From Pseudomonas nitroreducens TX1 (lineage in GTDB: Bacteria > Pseudomonadota > Gammaproteobacteria > Pseudomonadales > Pseudomonadaceae), in assembly GCF_000313755.1 (NCBI RefSeq), contig NZ_AMZB01000126.1:1-64000 (forward strand): DNA of 64,000 bases. Reading direction: 5' to 3'. Of this stretch, positions 54,095-61,432 are shown one piece after another. The notes under the pieces are model-generated. The model did no database searches and had not been told where the DNA came from. It saw only the letters and a list, made by a program, of their open reading frames with translations. How positions within the stretch are numbered: position 1 is the stretch's first letter; each line of letters begins with the position of its first letter. A program made the position numbers and the translations under genes.

Positions 54095-55777
54095 TTAATG
54101 GATTTTTTTTCGTATATTAAATAGCATTCCGACAGGGGATTTTTTTACCCTGTTGTTTTCGTCCGCTAATTCGCGAATTGATTTTGGGATGTCCTTGAGC
54201 TTTGGAACGTCTAGGAGCTGATCGGCAGCAATAGTTGCCATACCCCATACAGGAAGACCAGTCACAGCTGCTGCGACCTCAAGAGAGCCGACTACAAGCC
54301 ATGAGCCTATATCCTTTCCAGCAAATTTCCAGTTCTTTCCTCTTAGCTCATTTATTTTCTTCTGGTGCTCTTTGAAAGCTAGTTCGATGTTGTCGAATAT
54401 TCTGTCCTTGCTTCTATGGAAATTCTTAGGATTGGACTCGATGATTTCAGTTATCCCGCTTCCCAGTATTTCTCGAATCTCGTCCATTGCTCCCTGACGA
54501 CGAATTTCAATTAAAGCGTCAGGCGGGATGTTTCCTATCCATTCCATATCGCTGCGAGCAAGTTCAGATAACCCTTTGATGATATGAAGGTCTTGCGATT
54601 TTAGTGCGGACTCTGCTCTGTTTGCGTCATACTCCATTTTCCAAACTAAATACTGCCAGGACGTTGGTGCATCAATTATAGGAGTCCCATTTAAGCGGCG
54701 AGCCTTAATTAGAATTTCATTGCTGACGGACATTCTTCCTACTGATTGTGTTGCTAGGGCAAAACCAGGTGTTATTTGGCCGAGTGGCTTCATATGGTCG
54801 CTTTTCATTGCTCGCTCTATTTGCGATGCGACGTCATCATCCCAGTCGGTATCGAATAAGACTCTAGTCTTGTCAGCTATCTCAGCTACTGCTCTTTCTA
54901 TGGTGTCTAGGCTGTTACAGAAATCCAGCAACTCTTCGAATGACTCGAAGTTTCGGCCAAATAATCTTCCCGAATGTATTAGTGAGTCTTCCTTTCCTAG
55001 TGTTTGGAAGAACTTGTGTTCCTCCTCTTGTAGCATGGAGAGGTCAGGTAATACTATAACTATAGGTGTTTCTGTGTCAGCGCAAACGAGGTCTTTATAC
55101 TGCAGCAGATTCATTGCGTGTTTTACTAGGTAGTAAGCCTTATCTGCTTGGCTGTAGTGTTGGAATATGTGGTTTGATCTTAAAAAAGGGTCGGGGAGGA
55201 TGATTGTGTCTGTATAAATTCCACATTTTGAAGCAATGTTCTCTTTGTGGGAGGGAAATAAATCGCCTCCAAAAACTCCTTTGATATTGCCATGCATATC
55301 TTCTGCATGTATGTGCGCAATTTCGCCGACGCCTTCCCAGAACTGATCTATCACATTAAGGAATTGATCTAGATTTCCGGTGATTTCTTGGGTGGCTGCT
55401 TCGGTGTTCGATACTGCCTTACCAACATCGTGAGGGGACAGGTTCTTCTGGATCATTATTTTGAAGAAATGCCCAAAGTTTTCCTCGATGAATCTGAAAT
55501 ACATCTCTTGTATTTCGCGTAGCGATGCCTCTTTTTTTAGCTCTTCTCGATCGTGCATGGCAGTTACGGCGAGAGCCATTGATCTTACAAGTCCATCGAC
55601 TGTGTTGAGATCAATCTCCCCATCAGGACCTGTTCGAACAGCTAGTAGGCTATCCTCTACAGCTAGCCCTTCAGCGATATGCACTTTTCCAGCTTTAAAT
55701 TGTTCTTGAAGAATTTTCAGTCTTCGACGAAGCCTCTTTTCGTATGCTTGTTGTTCATCCATATTTTCTTCAGTCAT
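54095..55777 (-). CDS. Unrecognised 560-residue cargo protein
   Basis: The protein is acidic and mostly helical (EKRLRRRLKILQEQFKAGKV; REIQEMYFRFIEENFGHFFK). Near residues 505-530 is a hydrophobic, glycine-containing stretch SWLVVGSLEVAAAVTGLPVW that could be membrane-inserting. The C-terminus is basic. I see no nuclease, helicase or ATPase motif. The ATG at 55777 follows GGAG. AT-rich composition sets it apart from the host core. It sits between the membrane protein and the DUF4238 gene in one direction, consistent with one cargo operon. Confidence 0.6.
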   Translation of the reverse strand: MTEENMDEQQAYEKRLRRRLKILQEQFKAGKVHIAEGLAVEDSLLAVRTGPDGEIDLNTVDGLVRSMALAVTAMHDREELKKEASLREIQEMYFRFIEENFGHFFKIMIQKNLSPHDVGKAVSNTEAATQEITGNLDQFLNVIDQFWEGVGEIAHIHAEDMHGNIKGVFGGDLFPSHKENIASKCGIYTDTIILPDPFLRSNHIFQHYSQADKAYYLVKHAMNLLQYKDLVCADTETPIVIVLPDLSMLQEEEHKFFQTLGKEDSLIHSGRLFGRNFESFEELLDFCNSLDTIERAVAEIADKTRVLFDTDWDDDVASQIERAMKSDHMKPLGQITPGFALATQSVGRMSVSNEILIKARRLNGTPIIDAPTSWQYLVWKMEYDANRAESALKSQDLHIIKGLSELARSDMEWIGNIPPDALIEIRRQGAMDEIREILGSGITEIIESNPKNFHRSKDRIFDNIELAFKEHQKKINELRGKNWKFAGKDIGSWLVVGSLEVAAAVTGLPVWGMATIAADQLLDVPKLKDIPKSIRELADENNRVKKSPVGMLFNIRKKIH

Positions 55778-55825
55778 TTGAAATTCTCCATTTTCAGTTT
55801 GCTATTCGAAAATAATGTCTGAAAG

Positions 55826-56395
55826 TTAATTTCGATCTCGATGGTTCAAGCCTACCCAGGACTTACAATTTCGACGCTCTACGCTTCCTTCTTTATAAGG
55901 CCAGCAGATTCTATCCTTCAAACTTCGATTCTCGCCGACGATTGTGATTCTGGTGCGCTGTGGCTCGGATGGATTTGTAGGCTCTTGGGGGAGTGGATAA
56001 GGATGCAGTGGAACTACATTATCTACTCCCCGCGGAACGTAGTTTTGGTCGTGGTAGTCGGTTTGCTTCGGAACGGAGGGGGGGGCGGATTTGGTTGTAG
56101 CCCATATTGCAGCTGGAGGATTGTCTTGGCGAAACCGCTCTTCAACTAGTCGGTCCCACTTGTCTTGACCATTTTTCGAAGCTGGTTGGCTAATCTGGGC
56201 GAGAGGTGGACTTTGGTGCGGCTGTCGATTCGCTGTGCCATTTAATGCACTGGGGAGAAGTAATGAGCTGGTTAAATATAAGATGCCAAATACAACAGCG
56301 GTGCTTGCGAAAGCGGGAACCATCCACTTCCTGGCAGCGTACAGCCAGCCCTTTTGTCGGAGGTATACCGGTGCGTCGTCTCTATCGGCCCTCAA
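55826..56395 (-). CDS. Single-pass membrane protein, unknown function
   Basis: This 189-residue protein has a basic N-terminus, one membrane helix (about 26-47, VPAFASTAVVFGILYLTSSL) and a long proline-rich tail (PHQSPPLAQISQPASKNG; VPLHPYPLPQEPTNPSEP) ending with two cysteines (RICWPYKEG; RRNCKSW). The start is probably the TTG at 56395, preceded by GGGAGG at 6 nt. An ATG at 56323 would begin at the helix. It lies 55 bp downstream of the repressor gene and may be in its operon. Confidence 0.55.
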   Translation of the reverse strand: MRADRDDAPVYLRQKGWLYAARKWMVPAFASTAVVFGILYLTSSLLLPSALNGTANRQPHQSPPLAQISQPASKNGQDKWDRLVEERFRQDNPPAAIWATTKSAPPSVPKQTDYHDQNYVPRGVDNVVPLHPYPLPQEPTNPSEPQRTRITIVGENRSLKDRICWPYKEGSVERRNCKSWVGLNHRDRN

Positions 56396-56450
56396 TTCTT
56401 GCCTCCCATCCGTTGGGCGTACCAGCGCAGTGCTATTTTTTTAGTGATCG

Positions 56451-56726
56451 CTATCCCGCGTTTTGATTGGGCAATTTTGAATGGGCTTGATCGTAATCCG
56501 GGCTGGTTTGTCCTACCTCCGGCATCACTTCCCCGGTAATTAACCACCAACGATATTGGGGGTAAACCTCAGCAATCGCTAAGATTTCTTCTTCTTTGAT
56601 TTCTCGATTACGCGCTGGGTTCTTCAGATTATTCCACGTGTAGCGGCTGATTCCTGTGCGCGCCTCAAGCTCAGGCAAACGAATGCCAGAGCTTTTCAGA
56701 ATCTCTATAACGCGAGCCTTTATCAT
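56451..56726 (-). CDS. Phage-type HTH repressor (Pf repressor-like)
   Basis: This 91-residue protein has an N-terminal helix-turn-helix (VIEILKSSGIRLPELEARTG then ISRYTWNNLKN) and the tail EVYPQYRWWLITGEVMPEVG that is typical of small Pseudomonas phage regulators, including the Pf repressor type. Start ATG at 56726 (MIKARV); an ATG at 56771 would add 15 residues through the operator region. It is divergent from the early genes, so it probably controls lysogeny by binding the TGATCTAT repeats beside its own start. Confidence 0.7.
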   Translation of the reverse strand: MIKARVIEILKSSGIRLPELEARTGISRYTWNNLKNPARNREIKEEEILAIAEVYPQYRWWLITGEVMPEVGQTSPDYDQAHSKLPNQNAG

Positions 56727-56852
56727 AATCAAATGATCTATAAGTGATCTATCCAAAATGGATAAATCCATTCACTATCCGCCTTGAGTCGATCCGATTT
56801 GGATTGCGTAACGACGAATCGCTTTATTGGAACGAATAGTGACGGAACGAGC
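56727..56852. promoter_or_regulatory. Divergent operator/promoter region of the inovirus element
   Basis: TGATCTAT occurs twice, at 56734-56741 and 56745-56752, 11 bp apart (one helical turn). A palindrome TGGATAAATCCA (56759-56770) follows. The region lies between the repressor and the early operon and is AT-rich. The 26-bp repeat 56825-56850 ends 2 bp before the early gene ATG. Operator role is inferred from arrangement. Confidence 0.55.
56825..56850 (+). repeat. 26-bp inverted repeat, left copy
   Basis: TATTGGAACGAATAGTGACG followed by GAACGA is found again, perfectly but inverted, at 57861-57886. The copy overlaps the leader and ribosome-site region of the first early gene. Confidence 0.9.
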
Positions 56853-57068
56853 ATGGAACTGGAAGAGCTGAGCCCCAGCGCCCTGGTAGGGCCGCAGCAA
56901 GATTTGGAGCGCATCGAGAAGTGGGCTGACCGAAACGGCATCAGCTACGGCATTGCCCGAGCGTGGGTATATCGAGGCGTCCTGCCTTCGGTGAAGCTCG
57001 GCAAGCTGCGCGTAGTGAACAGCGCATTGCTCCGCGCTTGGCTGCTGGAACAGGAGTGGACGGCATGA
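56853..57068 (+). CDS. Pf-type small early protein (excisionase-like)
   Basis: This 71-residue protein contains QQDLERIEKWADRNGISYGI, ARAWVYRGVLPSVKLGKLR and a C-terminal LLRAWLLEQEWTA. The pattern is that of small winged-helix or MerR-like phage proteins and resembles the first gene of Pf phages. A clear paralogue lies inverted at 61114-61329 on the other side of selC. The ATG at 56853 follows GGAACGAGC. A frame opening at 56784 would run through the operator region. Confidence 0.7.
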   Translation: MELEELSPSALVGPQQDLERIEKWADRNGISYGIARAWVYRGVLPSVKLGKLRVVNSALLRAWLLEQEWTA

Positions 57069-57090
57069 ACGACGGAATGGGAGAGCGACT

Positions 57091-57306
57091 GTGAGCAAGG
57101 AGAAATGGAATCTGGACCTGTGCGGCATCGCCCTCTTCGCGGAGATGTGTGGCGTGACATACGACGAAGCGGACCAGTGGGCGGAAGACGGCACAGTCCC
57201 CAGCATCCAGATGGGGAGTTTCCGCATGATCAACCTCGCCCGTTTCCGCGACGATATGGATCGCGGCAAAACCATCTTCAGAGCAGGGGGTTACGGCGAT
57301 GACTAA
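57091..57306 (+). CDS. Pf-type small early protein
   Basis: This 71-residue protein (DLCGIALFAEMCGVTYDEAD; QWAEDGTVPSIQMGSFRMIN) has the same helix-plus-strand pattern as the preceding gene, suggesting an old duplication of a small DNA-binding fold. The GTG start at 57091 follows GGGAGAG. Its 3' end overlaps the next gene by 8 bp. It resembles Pf1-type early proteins of unknown function. Confidence 0.65.
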   Translation: MSKEKWNLDLCGIALFAEMCGVTYDEADQWAEDGTVPSIQMGSFRMINLARFRDDMDRGKTIFRAGGYGDD

Positions 57307-57688
57307 CTCTCCCATCACCCTGGATGCTCAGAGCGCAGTGCGCTACCTGGGGCAGACTGTACTGATGGAAATGGTGTGGGACGAGGAACCTGAACCCATC
57401 TGGCGTTGGGTCCGCGTTGTCGGTGTCGTTCTCCCTGCGGAGGGCCTTCGCGGCGGTCCGCACTTCCTCACTCTGAAGCTCGGCGCAGACAAAGCATTCG
57501 CGGATGAAGCCTTCTGGGAAAACATCCGCACGATTCGGGTGATGCGGTACCGCGACCGGCACGGTTCCGGCAACGTACTGGGTCGTGTCACCCACCCTGA
57601 CGACTCGCGCTCAAGGGCCGCGCTCCCGGCTCGTCGGAACAGCCCCACCGTTCCGGCGAACGGAAGCACGGGCGGAGCGAACCCTTGA
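57299..57688 (+). CDS. Pf-type early protein, 129 residues
   Basis: The core ([52 protein letters not shown]) is shared with the inverted gene at 60763-61059, so this is a conserved Pf module protein. The C-terminal 40 residues are low-complexity and may be affected by the nearby deletion. The role is unknown. In Pf phages the ssDNA-binding protein and coat genes follow, and they are absent here. Confidence 0.65.
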   Translation: MTNSPITLDAQSAVRYLGQTVLMEMVWDEEPEPIWRWVRVVGVVLPAEGLRGGPHFLTLKLGADKAFADEAFWENIRTIRVMRYRDRHGSGNVLGRVTHPDDSRSRAALPARRNSPTVPANGSTGGANP

Positions 57689-58060
57689 ACGCGTGCTCCT
57701 CATCAGCCTCGGCCGGTGAGTGTGGGGCAGCTTCTCCGCCCCGCGCTCCCGAGCCCTCGGCGGCAAGAGCGGGATGACAAGGGCAGCGCCCTTGGTGTGT
57801 TGGTGGCGTCAGCCATCAACGGAATTGATGGCTCGGAACGTCTGCTTCTGACCTTGAATGTCGTTCCGTCACTATTCGTTCCAATACGTCTAGACCGGGC
57901 TTCTAGCCATCAAATCAAACAATTGGTCGCGCCGCCGGCTGTTTGATTCAATACCCATATCCCACTGCAAAACCTCAATAGCGCAGATGAACTGGCGAGC
58001 GCGCCTGTTTATCCGTGCCGGGCCAACTCACGCCTGCGAAAAGGCAAAGGAGGCAGCCAG
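57689..58060. other. Phage intergenic region where structural genes are expected
   Basis: These 372 bp hold no supported gene. They contain a GGGGC..GCCCC stem (about 57724-57742), a short perfect hairpin AAGGGCAGCGCCCTT (57779-57793) and the right 26-bp inverted repeat (57861-57886). In Pf phages this interval would be several kilobases of ssDNA-binding, coat and Zot genes. It may now act as replication or packaging signal. Confidence 0.5.
57861..57886 (-). repeat. 26-bp inverted repeat, right copy
   Basis: TCGTTCCGTCACTATTCGTT followed by CCAATA is the exact reverse complement of 56825-56850. The two copies enclose the three early genes, about 1.06 kb apart. Confidence 0.9.
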
Positions 58061-58171
58061 ATGCAACTACCCGATTGGACTTATGACCTTGTGCTGGTGG
58101 CGCTGGCCTACCTGCTGGGCGCGCTCGCGGCCCTGGGTTCTTCCTCGCCTGCGGTGGCGTTTCCTTACTGA
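58061..58171 (+). CDS. 36-residue membrane peptide, inovirus minor-protein-like
   Basis: MQLPDWTYDLVLVALAYLLG continues as a hydrophobic helix and ends in SSSPAVAFPY. An excellent ribosome site AAAGGAGG (58046-58053) lies 7 nt upstream. Size and single helix fit inovirus minor coat or small membrane proteins. It is the only possible virion component seen in the element. Assignment is inferred from size and position. Confidence 0.55.
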   Translation: MQLPDWTYDLVLVALAYLLGALAALGSSSPAVAFPY

Positions 58172-58314
58172 GGAGCATGAGCCGGGCGTGGGCCGCGACG
58201 CCGGCCGGGAGCGCAAGGCACGAGCGGTAGGCCGAAGGCGCGGCCGACGCCCCTGTAACACGTCGGATAACCCACTGATCACTGTTTCATTACGTAGCTA
58301 TTTGGAGCACTTCA

Positions 58315-59610
58315 ATGACCAAGCCAAAGCATCAAGTCCGTGTCACGGTTAAGTCCGCTGGCGAGATTTACGAGTCGCCCGAGGGGCGCCTGTTCTTCGA
58401 CGACAAGCTGGCCAAGTTCACTGATCTGTCCGGCGTGCGCCTGCTGCGCTGTGGCGTGGATACGGTCCGCCAGCTGTACAACGGCATGATCCGTCTCGAA
58501 GTGATGGCGCTGTTCGATGAGCCGGAAGACATCGTGGAGTTCGCTGGCTATCAGTGGGTCAAGGGCAGGGTAGGGCGCGACTCTGGCTACCAGTATCGCC
58601 TGCAGAACGCCGACACGGGCCTCATCCTGCTGATCAAGAATCACAACGTGAAGCTGGAGAACATCGGGCCGCACCTCAAGATCGAGGTGTCCCCACACGC
58701 CCTGGATGGTGCTGATCCTGCGATCCTGCAAGGCATGCTCGATGACCTGGCTAGTGCCGTGCTCGCTCACTGCGAAACGAACCAGTGCGCCGTGCATCTC
58801 GCGCTGGATGTGCAGGGCTGGACGCCGTCTGCGGACATCGTAGAGCGCATGCGCTGTCGTTCCACTCGCGTGCGGCAGATCAGCGGCATCGACCGTATCG
58901 AGTTCCATGGCAACGCCTCGGTGTATGGGCGTGGTGAGACCTTCATGTTCGGCTCGGCCAACGGCATGCAGCTCTGCATCTACAACAAGACGCTCCAGGC
59001 GCGCGCCACCGACAAGCTCGATTACTGGAGCAACGTATGGGCGTCACTGAATGGCGATCCCTTCGGTGATGGGGAACCCGCCTACAACCCAGAGGAAACG
59101 GTGTGGCGTATCGAGTTCCGCTTCCATCACTCGATAGTCCAGCAGTTCTCCGAAGGCTCCAAATTGTCCTCTGGAGAGGTGATCGGCTGCCGCACCTATG
59201 CCGGCCTATGCCCGCACCTGCAAGGCCTGTGGGAGTACGCCTGCGACAGCTTCCGCCTTCTGCTGAAAGACCCGAAGTGGTACGACCCGTTCTGGTCGCT
59301 GATCACCTTGGATACCAAGGTCCAGGTAGAGGCCGATCCGCTGATTGAGCGCACCGAGTATCGCCGCTACTACAAGACCGCACAGGGCTTCTCCGGCAAG
59401 AACTGCGAGATGTTCCTGGGCCAGTTCGCCAGCCTGATCGCGCGGGAGCGCATCCCCTCAAAAAAGGCACTTGAGGTCGGGAGAACGCTCCCTTTTTGGC
59501 ATGTGATTGAGGACCACTACACGGCCAAGGGCTACAGCACTCGCGACCTCGAAAAGCACATCTGCGGGTTGATCAATGATCGGTACTTGAGACGGGGATA
59601 CGCCATCTGA
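58315..59610 (+). CDS. Filamentous-phage replication initiator (Pf1/II-X type)
   Basis: This 431-residue protein has the length and layout of the Pf1/Pf4 replication initiator. Landmarks are KSAGEIYESPEGRLFFDDKL, LKIEVSPHALDG, VHLALDVQGWTPSADIVERM, MQLCIYNKTLQA and VWRIEFRFHHSIVQQF. Such proteins nick the double-stranded form at the plus origin for rolling-circle replication. GGAG at 58301 supports the ATG at 58315. The stop overlaps the integrase ATG by one base (TGATG), so rep and int are coupled, as in Pf phages. Confidence 0.82.
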   Translation: MTKPKHQVRVTVKSAGEIYESPEGRLFFDDKLAKFTDLSGVRLLRCGVDTVRQLYNGMIRLEVMALFDEPEDIVEFAGYQWVKGRVGRDSGYQYRLQNADTGLILLIKNHNVKLENIGPHLKIEVSPHALDGADPAILQGMLDDLASAVLAHCETNQCAVHLALDVQGWTPSADIVERMRCRSTRVRQISGIDRIEFHGNASVYGRGETFMFGSANGMQLCIYNKTLQARATDKLDYWSNVWASLNGDPFGDGEPAYNPEETVWRIEFRFHHSIVQQFSEGSKLSSGEVIGCRTYAGLCPHLQGLWEYACDSFRLLLKDPKWYDPFWSLITLDTKVQVEADPLIERTEYRRYYKTAQGFSGKNCEMFLGQFASLIARERIPSKKALEVGRTLPFWHVIEDHYTAKGYSTRDLEKHICGLINDRYLRRGYAI

Positions 59611-60650
59611 TGAGCATCACCAAGCTCCCCGATGGCCGCTGGTTCGTCGATGTCGAGCCGATCAAGGGTAAGCGCTTTCGGAAGCGGTTTAGCACCAAAG
59701 GAGAGGCTCAGCCCTTCGAGGCTACAGTGCGTCAGAAGTGCATCGATAGCCCTGGTTGGAACCCCACTCCGAAGGATCAACGCCGGTTGTTGGAATTGCT
59801 CAATCGCTGGGGCGTTCTGCATGGTCATGCGCTAAGTGATTACGACGGGCGCGAGCTGCTGATGCGGCGAATGATCGAACGGCTCAAGAACCCTATTGGG
59901 CGGGCCTTCACGGCCATTCGGTTTGCGGAGTATCGAGCCAAGCGCCTTGCCGATGGTTACAGCCGAAAGACTCTCAACAATGAACTGTCGTACCTGCGCG
60001 CGATGTTCAATTGCCTGATCCAGTTTGGTGAGGTGGATTACCCGAACCCACTGGCCACTCTGAAGCCGCTGAAGCTGCAAGAGAATGAGTTGGCCTATCT
60101 GGATCATGACCAGATCGCGGTGTTGTTCGACACGTTGCGCCAGATGCCGCACGTCCACGTCGAGCTGATATCAGCCATTTGCCTTGCCACGGGTTGCCGA
60201 TGGGGAGAGGCGCAGGGGCTGGTGCCATCCAGGGTGAAGGGGGCGGCCGTGCACTTCATCAACACCAAATCCAAGCGCAGACGGTCGATACCGATTTCAC
60301 CCGAACTGGAGAGCCGGATCCTCGACCACTTCAAACGCTTCGGACCGTTCACCAACTGTCGCAATGCGTTTGATGAAGCTGTCACCAAGGCTGGTCTAGA
60401 GTTACCGCCAGGTCAGAAAGCACATGTCCTGCGACATACCTTCGCTAGCCACTTCATGGCGAACGGTGGCAACATCCTGTCCCTGCAAAAGATACTCGGC
60501 CATTCGACCCTGGCGATGACCATGCGCTATGCGCACCTCGCTCCAGGGCACATGCAGGACGTGCTAGCGTTCGGTCCCAGCAGAGATTTTCGACACTTCT
60601 TCGACACCCCACCGGAGTCGGTCACGGAAGCTGGAGAAAAAGCCTTGTAA
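59610..60650 (+). CDS. Tyrosine integrase of the selC element
   Basis: This 346-residue integrase carries the full catalytic set: Arg in CLATGCRWGEAQGL, Lys in NTKSKRRRSIP, HxxR in HVLRHTFASH, His in KILGHSTLAM and Tyr in TMRYAHLAPG. An N-terminal arm-binding/SAM-like region precedes it (AEYRAKRLADGYSRKTLNNE). It ends 8 bp before selC, so it adjoins the right attachment site, the normal place for a tRNA-specific integrase. The ATG overlaps the rep stop. Confidence 0.92.
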   Translation: MSITKLPDGRWFVDVEPIKGKRFRKRFSTKGEAQPFEATVRQKCIDSPGWNPTPKDQRRLLELLNRWGVLHGHALSDYDGRELLMRRMIERLKNPIGRAFTAIRFAEYRAKRLADGYSRKTLNNELSYLRAMFNCLIQFGEVDYPNPLATLKPLKLQENELAYLDHDQIAVLFDTLRQMPHVHVELISAICLATGCRWGEAQGLVPSRVKGAAVHFINTKSKRRRSIPISPELESRILDHFKRFGPFTNCRNAFDEAVTKAGLELPPGQKAHVLRHTFASHFMANGGNILSLQKILGHSTLAMTMRYAHLAPGHMQDVLAFGPSRDFRHFFDTPPESVTEAGEKAL

Positions 60651-60658
60651 ATCAATAT

Positions 60659-60700
60659 GGAAGGCAATCACGCCCGGTGGCGTGGCCGGGCTTCAAACCC
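60659..60700 (+). repeat. Right attachment site within selC
   Basis: These 42 bp are identical to 50355-50396 and form the 5' half of the intact tRNA. The crossover that inserted the element lies somewhere within them, most likely at the anticodon stem-loop. Confidence 0.9.
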
Positions 60701-60754
60701 GGTGGGGGACGGCAGCCGTTCCTGGGTGAGTTCGACTCTCACTGCCTTCCGCCA
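60659..60754 (+). tRNA. selC: tRNA-Sec (UCA anticodon)
   Basis: This is a 96-nt gene with an 8-bp acceptor stem (GGAAGGCA with TGCCTTCC), a long D stem, an anticodon arm CCGGG-CTTCAAA-CCCGG with anticodon TCA, a long variable arm and a T arm GTGAG-TTCGACT-CTCAC. A discriminator G and an encoded CCA follow. These are the hallmarks of bacterial tRNA-Sec, and SelA, SelB and a UGA-containing fdnG are in the same window. The first 42 nt are shared with the element's left repeat. Only 8 bp separate it from the integrase stop, so its promoter must lie in element DNA. Confidence 0.95.
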
Positions 60755-60762
60755 ACTCTCCT

Positions 60763-61059
60763 TCAGCAGATCATGATCCCGTCCTGGGGAATCAGGTCCT
60801 TGCTGGCTCCCACTTCTTCCGGAGCGAGCACCTTCAGCGACTGGATGTTGTGCCAGAACATCTCCTGTGGATAAGGCCGGCGAAGCATCTGGTCCATGAC
60901 CAGGAAGTACGGGCGGCTGATGATCTGATCCAGCGGAGGCACAACACCGACGATCTGGATGCAGTGCAGTTCCGGAGTCGGGTCGGCGTCGCAGGTGGTG
61001 GATACCAAGGCGTATTGGCCGAGCAGGGATACGGGGTTTTCCGATCCATATCGGGTCAT
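60763..61059 (-). CDS. Pf-type early protein, paralogue of 57299-57688
   Basis: This 98-residue protein shares SLLGQYALVSTTCDADPTPE, IQIVGVVPPLD and MFWHNIQSLKVL with the early protein inside the element. It lies downstream of the excisionase-like paralogue at 61114, in inverse orientation to the main element, and its stop is only 9 bp from selC. It is part of a second, truncated Pf-type module. Confidence 0.65.
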   Translation of the reverse strand: MTRYGSENPVSLLGQYALVSTTCDADPTPELHCIQIVGVVPPLDQIISRPYFLVMDQMLRRPYPQEMFWHNIQSLKVLAPEEVGASKDLIPQDGIMIC

Positions 61060-61113
61060 GTCGACTCTCCTAAGAGCAAGTCGCTGGTTTTCAGTGTGTG
61101 AAATTGCCGAACT

Positions 61114-61329
61114 TCAACTGGTCCATTTCTGTGTCAGTAGCCAGCGCCTCAGGAGAGTGCTGTTGATCATGCGTCGATCACCAATGCGCACAGTGGGTAG
61201 TTGACCATTCACTGCCCACGCCAGGGCGAGCTGAAAATCGATACCGTTTCGTTCCGACCAGTGCTCGATGGTTTCCAGGTCCTGGCGAATGTTCGGAGGT
61301 GCGTTGGAGTGGTTGTGATCCGGTTCCAT
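61114..61329 (-). CDS. Pf-type excisionase-like protein, paralogue of 56853-57068
   Basis: This 71-residue protein (RQDLETIEHWSERNGIDFQL; LAWAVNGQLPTVRIGDRRMI; LLRRWLLTQKWT) is aligned along its full length with the early protein at 56853. It is divergent from the Arc-like gene at 61433, with operator-like repeats between them. The middle small early gene of the main element has no counterpart here. Confidence 0.68.
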   Translation of the reverse strand: MEPDHNHSNAPPNIRQDLETIEHWSERNGIDFQLALAWAVNGQLPTVRIGDRRMINSTLLRRWLLTQKWTS

Positions 61330-61351
61330 GAGGCTCTCCGGAGGTCTTTGT

Positions 61352-61421
61352 GGACCACCGTGATCCGTTTGATTTTGATGGGATCACGGTGGTTCCATTG
61401 TTGTCAAGACCACCGTGGTCC
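61352..61421. promoter_or_regulatory. Three operator-like palindromes between divergent phage genes
   Basis: GGACCACCGTGATCC (61352-61366), GGATCACGGTGGTTCC (61381-61396, inverted) and GACCACCGTGGTCC (61408-61421) share the core ACCACCGTG. The third contains a perfect dyad GACCAC-C-GTGGTC. They lie between an excisionase-like gene and an Arc-like repressor gene, the expected place for the repressor's operators. Confidence 0.68.
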
Positions 61422-61432
61422 ATCATCCGGCG

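Larger units (their letters stand above)
50355..60700. mobile_element. 10.3-kb Pf1-like inovirus element or satellite integrated at selC
   Basis: The element is bounded by 42-bp direct repeats (50355-50396 and 60659-60700). It contains, left to right: a 685-residue cargo gene, three leftward cargo genes, a repressor, a divergent early operon of three small genes, a 36-residue peptide gene, the replication initiator and the integrase next to selC. Gene order from the early genes to rep and int follows Pf1/Pf4. The segment that in Pf phages encodes the ssDNA-binding protein, coat proteins and Zot is missing. The element is either a defective prophage or a satellite that would borrow a helper's coat and secretion proteins. 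Confidence 0.8.

Noticed and set aside
57716-57946. A 76-codon plus-strand frame in the phage intergenic region
   Set aside because: It runs across a hairpin and the 26-bp inverted repeat, has no ribosome site and has no coding character.
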